In this document: one piece after another, positions 61,202-64,000 of the stretch
How the letters are laid out: each line of letters begins with the position of its first letter
Position numbering within the stretch: position 1 is the first letter of the stretch
Assembly: GCF_011045035.1 (NCBI RefSeq)
Contig: NZ_JAALAA010000007.1
Location: forward strand, 186,001-250,000
Direction of reading: 5' to 3'
Length of the DNA: 64,000 nt
DNA from: Nocardioides turkmenicus
GTDB taxonomy: Bacteria; Actinomycetota; Actinomycetes; Propionibacteriales; Nocardioidaceae
Notes under the pieces: model-generated
Database searches by the model: none
Seen by the model: the letters and a program-made list of their open reading frames with translations, nothing else
What the model was told of the DNA's origin: nothing
Position numbers and translations under genes: made by a program

Positions 61202-62893
61202 TTGGGTCATGCCCCGCACCGTCTCGTACGCAGGTCCCTGATCGTCGGCTCCTCGCTGGCCCTCGCCGCAGCGGCCCTGGTCGCCGGCCAGGTGCCCGCG
61301 ACCGCCGCGCCGTCCACCGCAGCGCCTTCGACGACCGCCGACTGTGCGTCGCTGGTCGGCCTGAAGATCCCCGCCCACCGTATCGGCCTGCCGACCACCG
61401 GCGCCGAGGTCAGCGCGACGACGTCCATGCCGGCCAGCGGGACCGGGCCGACCGCCATCCCGGCCTACTGCCGCGCCGACATCGCGATCCACCCGGTCGA
61501 CCCCGCGGCCCCGGACATCCGGATGGGCCTGGCGCTGCCGGAGGGGTGGAACGGGAAGACGATGATGTTCGGTGGCGGTGGCTACAACGGCACCGTCCCC
61601 AACCTCGCTCAGAACGTACCGTTCGGGCCGGTCGACCAGCGCACCCCGCTCGGGCGCGGCTACGCGACGTACGCCAGCGACTCCGGCCACCAGGCCGACA
61701 CGACCCGGCACCCGATCGCGAGCCTGGACGGCTGGTTCGGCCAGAACGACGAGGCGCTGCGCAACTTCTCGGGCGACGCGCTCAAGAAGGTGCACGACAC
61801 CGCCGGCTTCGTCATCGCCAAGGCCTTCGGTCGCGCCCCGAGTGCGGCCTACTTCGCCGGCGGCTCGACCGGCGGTCGCGAGGCCCTCGCCGTCGCGCAG
61901 CGCTGGCCGCGCGACTTCGACGGGGTGATCTCCGCCTACCCCGCCTGGAACGCCGCCACCCTCGACCTCTTCTTCGGCCGGATCACCCACGAGTTCGGCA
62001 AGCCCGGCGCGTTCCCGTCGAAGGCCCAGCAGGACCTGGTCGCGCAGCGGGTCCTCGCCGCCTGCGACGGCGGCGACGGGGTCGAGGACGGCGTCGTCTC
62101 CGACGAGGCCGGCTGCGACTTCGACCCGGAGACGCTGCTGTGCGGTGAGGGCGAGGCGCCGGGCGCGACCTGCCTCTCGCGCGAGCAGGTCGACGCGGTC
62201 GTGGCGGCCGACAGCAGCTGGCGGCTGCCCTACAAGGTGGCGAGCGGCGAGTGGGGCTACCCCGGGTTCCCGGTGCTCTCCGGGGCACGGATGTCGACCC
62301 CGATCCTCGGTTTCGGCACCACCGCGCCGGCCGACCCGATGCCCGTGACCGCCGGCTACGGCATGCAGTTCTGGACCCAGTGGGCCAAGTACTTCGTCGC
62401 CCGCGACCCGCAGATCAGCCCCTTCGCGATCGACCCGGCCGCGCCGGGGAGGTGGCAGCGCCGGATCAGCGAACTCACCGCCCTCCAGGACGTCAACGAC
62501 GCCGACCTGCGCCGCTTCGCCCGATCCGGGGGCCGGCTGATCCTGGTGCACGGCGCCGCCGATGAGCTGGTCAGCCACCGCTCCACGATCGACTACTACC
62601 AGCGCGTCCAGCGGGTGATGGGCAAGCGGGCGACGTCGGAGTTCTCGCGGTTCTACCTGGTGCCCGGCGCCAACCACGCCAACTTCGCCCCGGTGGCGTA
62701 CTCGGCCTCGTACGACTCGCTGACGGCCCTGGAGAGGTGGGCCGAGGACGGGGTCGCTCCCGACGCGAACCAGGTGGTCGCCGACGGCAACGCCGGGGCC
62801 AACCGCACCCGGCCGCTGTGCGAGCGGCCGACGTGGCCCGAGTACGTCGGGGGACCGGTCTCGCAGGCGAGCAGCTTCCGGTGCGAGATGTGA
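61202..62893 (+). CDS. Secreted tannase/feruloyl-esterase-like hydrolase
   Basis: About 563 residues from a TTG at 61202; GTG 61160 and ATG 61088 are alternative starts, and no clear ribosome-binding site decides. A signal peptide (LVRRSLIVGSSLALAAAALV, then AGQVPATAAP) precedes an alpha/beta hydrolase with a lid. The nucleophile elbow is AGGSTGGREA (Ser222 from the TTG), the acid lies in HGAADELV and the His in GANHANF. Tannases normally have GCSTGGRQ and a Cys after the His, joined in a disulfide; both Cys are absent here. It probably cleaves an aromatic ester outside the cell, with the adjacent importer taking up the product. Confidence 0.8.
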   Translation: MGHAPHRLVRRSLIVGSSLALAAAALVAGQVPATAAPSTAAPSTTADCASLVGLKIPAHRIGLPTTGAEVSATTSMPASGTGPTAIPAYCRADIAIHPVDPAAPDIRMGLALPEGWNGKTMMFGGGGYNGTVPNLAQNVPFGPVDQRTPLGRGYATYASDSGHQADTTRHPIASLDGWFGQNDEALRNFSGDALKKVHDTAGFVIAKAFGRAPSAAYFAGGSTGGREALAVAQRWPRDFDGVISAYPAWNAATLDLFFGRITHEFGKPGAFPSKAQQDLVAQRVLAACDGGDGVEDGVVSDEAGCDFDPETLLCGEGEAPGATCLSREQVDAVVAADSSWRLPYKVASGEWGYPGFPVLSGARMSTPILGFGTTAPADPMPVTAGYGMQFWTQWAKYFVARDPQISPFAIDPAAPGRWQRRISELTALQDVNDADLRRFARSGGRLILVHGAADELVSHRSTIDYYQRVQRVMGKRATSEFSRFYLVPGANHANFAPVAYSASYDSLTALERWAEDGVAPDANQVVADGNAGANRTRPLCERPTWPEYVGGPVSQASSFRCEM

Positions 62894-62947
62894 CGACCCG
62901 CACCCCACCCCGTCGAGTCCACCTGACGAGATGGTTTGCTATCCCTC

Positions 62948-64000
62948 ATGTCTGTTTGGCGCACCAAGTCCATCGAGCAGTCCCTTGCCGATGCCGAAAC
63001 CCCGGAGTTCCAGCTCAAAAAGCGGCTCACCGCGGTTGACCTGACGGTCTTCGGGATCGGCGTGATCATCGGAGCGGGGATCTTCACCCTGACCGGTCGG
63101 GCCGCGGCCCAGTACGCCGGCCCGGGCGTGGTCTTCTCCTTCGTCATCGCCGCGATCTGCTGTGGCCTGGCGGCGCTCTGCTACGCGGAGTTCGCCTCGT
63201 CGGTGCCGGTGTCCGGGTCGGCGTACACGTTCTCCTATGCCACGCTCGGGGAGATGCTCGCGTGGATCGTCGGCTGGGACCTGATCCTGGAGATGGTCCT
63301 GGCGGCCTCGGTGGTCGCTCAGGGCTGGAGCGCCTACTTCGTGACCTTCCTGGCCGAGATCGGCATCACCTGGCCGGCCCACCTCGGTCCGCAGGACCAG
63401 CCGGCCTTCGGCGACTTCAACCTGGCTGCGCTGCTGCTGGTCGTCGCACTGGTCGGCCTGATCGCCATCGGCATCAAGGAGTCGTTGCGCGTCAACCTCG
63501 TGCTCGTCGCGATCAAGCTCTTCATCGTCTGCTTCGTCATCGTCGCCGGGCTGTTCTACGTGTCCGGCGCCAACTACGACCCGTTCATCCCCGCGCGTGC
63601 CGGCGGTGTCGAGTCCGAGGGCATCCACCAGCCCCTGATCCAGTGGGCGTTCGGTCTCGAGCCGCAGACATTCGGCGTCCTCGGCATCATCTCGGCCGCC
63701 TCGGTGGTCTTCTTCGCCTACATCGGCTTCGACGTCGTCGCCACCACCGCCGAGGAGGCCAAGAACCCGCAGCGTGACCTGCCGCGCGGCATCATCGGGT
63801 CGTTGGTGATCTGCACCGTCCTCTACGTCGCCGTCGCGTTGGTCATCACCGGCATGGTGAAGTACGACGAGATCGACACCAGTGCTGCCCTGGCCACGGC
63901 GTTCCGTGATGTCGGGCAAGGTGGCTTCGCCACCTTGATCTCGGCGGGCGCGGTCGCGGGTCTGACCACGGTCGTGATGACGCTGATCATCGGCGCAGTC
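62948..64000 (+). CDS. APC-family amino-acid permease (partial, runs off the window)
   Basis: 351 codons from ATG 62948 to the edge without a stop. The APC signature GIGVIIGAGIFTLTGRAAAQ is at about 36-55, followed by YAEFASSVPVSGSAYTFSYA and YIGFDVVATTAEEAKNPQRD. About nine hydrophobic segments are present so far. It resembles cationic-amino-acid (YfnA/CAT-like) transporters. It lies downstream of the esterase gene on the same strand, 54 bases away. Confidence 0.9.
   Translation, partial: MSVWRTKSIEQSLADAETPEFQLKKRLTAVDLTVFGIGVIIGAGIFTLTGRAAAQYAGPGVVFSFVIAAICCGLAALCYAEFASSVPVSGSAYTFSYATLGEMLAWIVGWDLILEMVLAASVVAQGWSAYFVTFLAEIGITWPAHLGPQDQPAFGDFNLAALLLVVALVGLIAIGIKESLRVNLVLVAIKLFIVCFVIVAGLFYVSGANYDPFIPARAGGVESEGIHQPLIQWAFGLEPQTFGVLGIISAASVVFFAYIGFDVVATTAEEAKNPQRDLPRGIIGSLVICTVLYVAVALVITGMVKYDEIDTSAALATAFRDVGQGGFATLISAGAVAGLTTVVMTLIIGAV

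Overview
The window is about 64 kb of high-GC chromosome from an actinobacterium. GC-rich codons, GTG starts, MsiK-style sugar transporters without their own ATPase, and a very long fused acyl-CoA carboxylase point to the Nocardioidaceae (Nocardioides-like). That placement is inferred from gene content, not from a marker gene. I see no rRNA, tRNA, CRISPR array, transposase or recognisable integrase. Region 1 (1-15.2 kb) is ordinary chromosome: a secreted metallophosphatase, an OhrR-like MarR repressor divergent from a GlxA-type AraC regulator with three dyad operators between them, a HAD phosphatase, a YdeI-like protein, a haloperoxidase-like hydrolase, an AraC/MFS pair with overlapping 3' ends, an orphan YezG-type immunity protein and a 1,832-residue biotin-dependent carboxylase that ends in a strong hairpin terminator. 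Region 2 (15.2-24.3 kb) is accessory. It holds a membrane-segment/MerR gene split by a frameshift, a DUF5343 plus TIGR02391 (Ymh, HEPN-like) gene pair, a YdcF protein and an XRE-TPR regulator. The regulator is divergent from a RiPP operon: small Cys protein, radical SAM/SPASM maturase, a 69-residue precursor with repeated FDN and WDNW motifs, and a pentapeptide-repeat protein. Region 3 (24.3-34.7 kb) is a galactoside utilisation locus: GH36, GH42 and a LacI repressor on the minus strand; two permeases, a binding lipoprotein and GH35 on the plus strand; two LacI-type operators lie between them. Region 4 (34.8-52.6 kb) is the most interesting part: an island of about 17.7 kb bounded by a 25-base near-perfect repeat that encodes the CxxC motif of a DUF255/YyaL thioredoxin-fold gene. 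A 54-codon 5' remnant of that gene is left at one end, and an intact gene with a divergent 5' end stands at the other. The island carries two convergent operons whose stop codons abut. The plus operon has a DUF4365 protein, an unknown protein, an Fpg/Nei-like N-terminal-domain protein lacking the catalytic Glu, a GHKL ATPase and a DruA-like (DUF4338) protein. The minus operon has a 950-residue unknown, a 357-residue unknown, a DruE-like 1,868-residue SF2 helicase with a DUF1998-type end, and a PD-(D/E)XK nuclease gene broken by two frameshifts. I read it as a Druantia-like defence system in an unfamiliar arrangement. Region 5 (52.4-64 kb) is chromosome again: the intact DUF255 gene, a GAF/PucR regulator, a complete branched-chain-type ABC operon (livG, livF, binding protein, livH, livM), a tannase/feruloyl-esterase-like secreted hydrolase lacking the usual CS-D-HC cysteines, and the start of an APC amino-acid permease. 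The regulator, importer and esterase suggest uptake and breakdown of aromatic or ester compounds.
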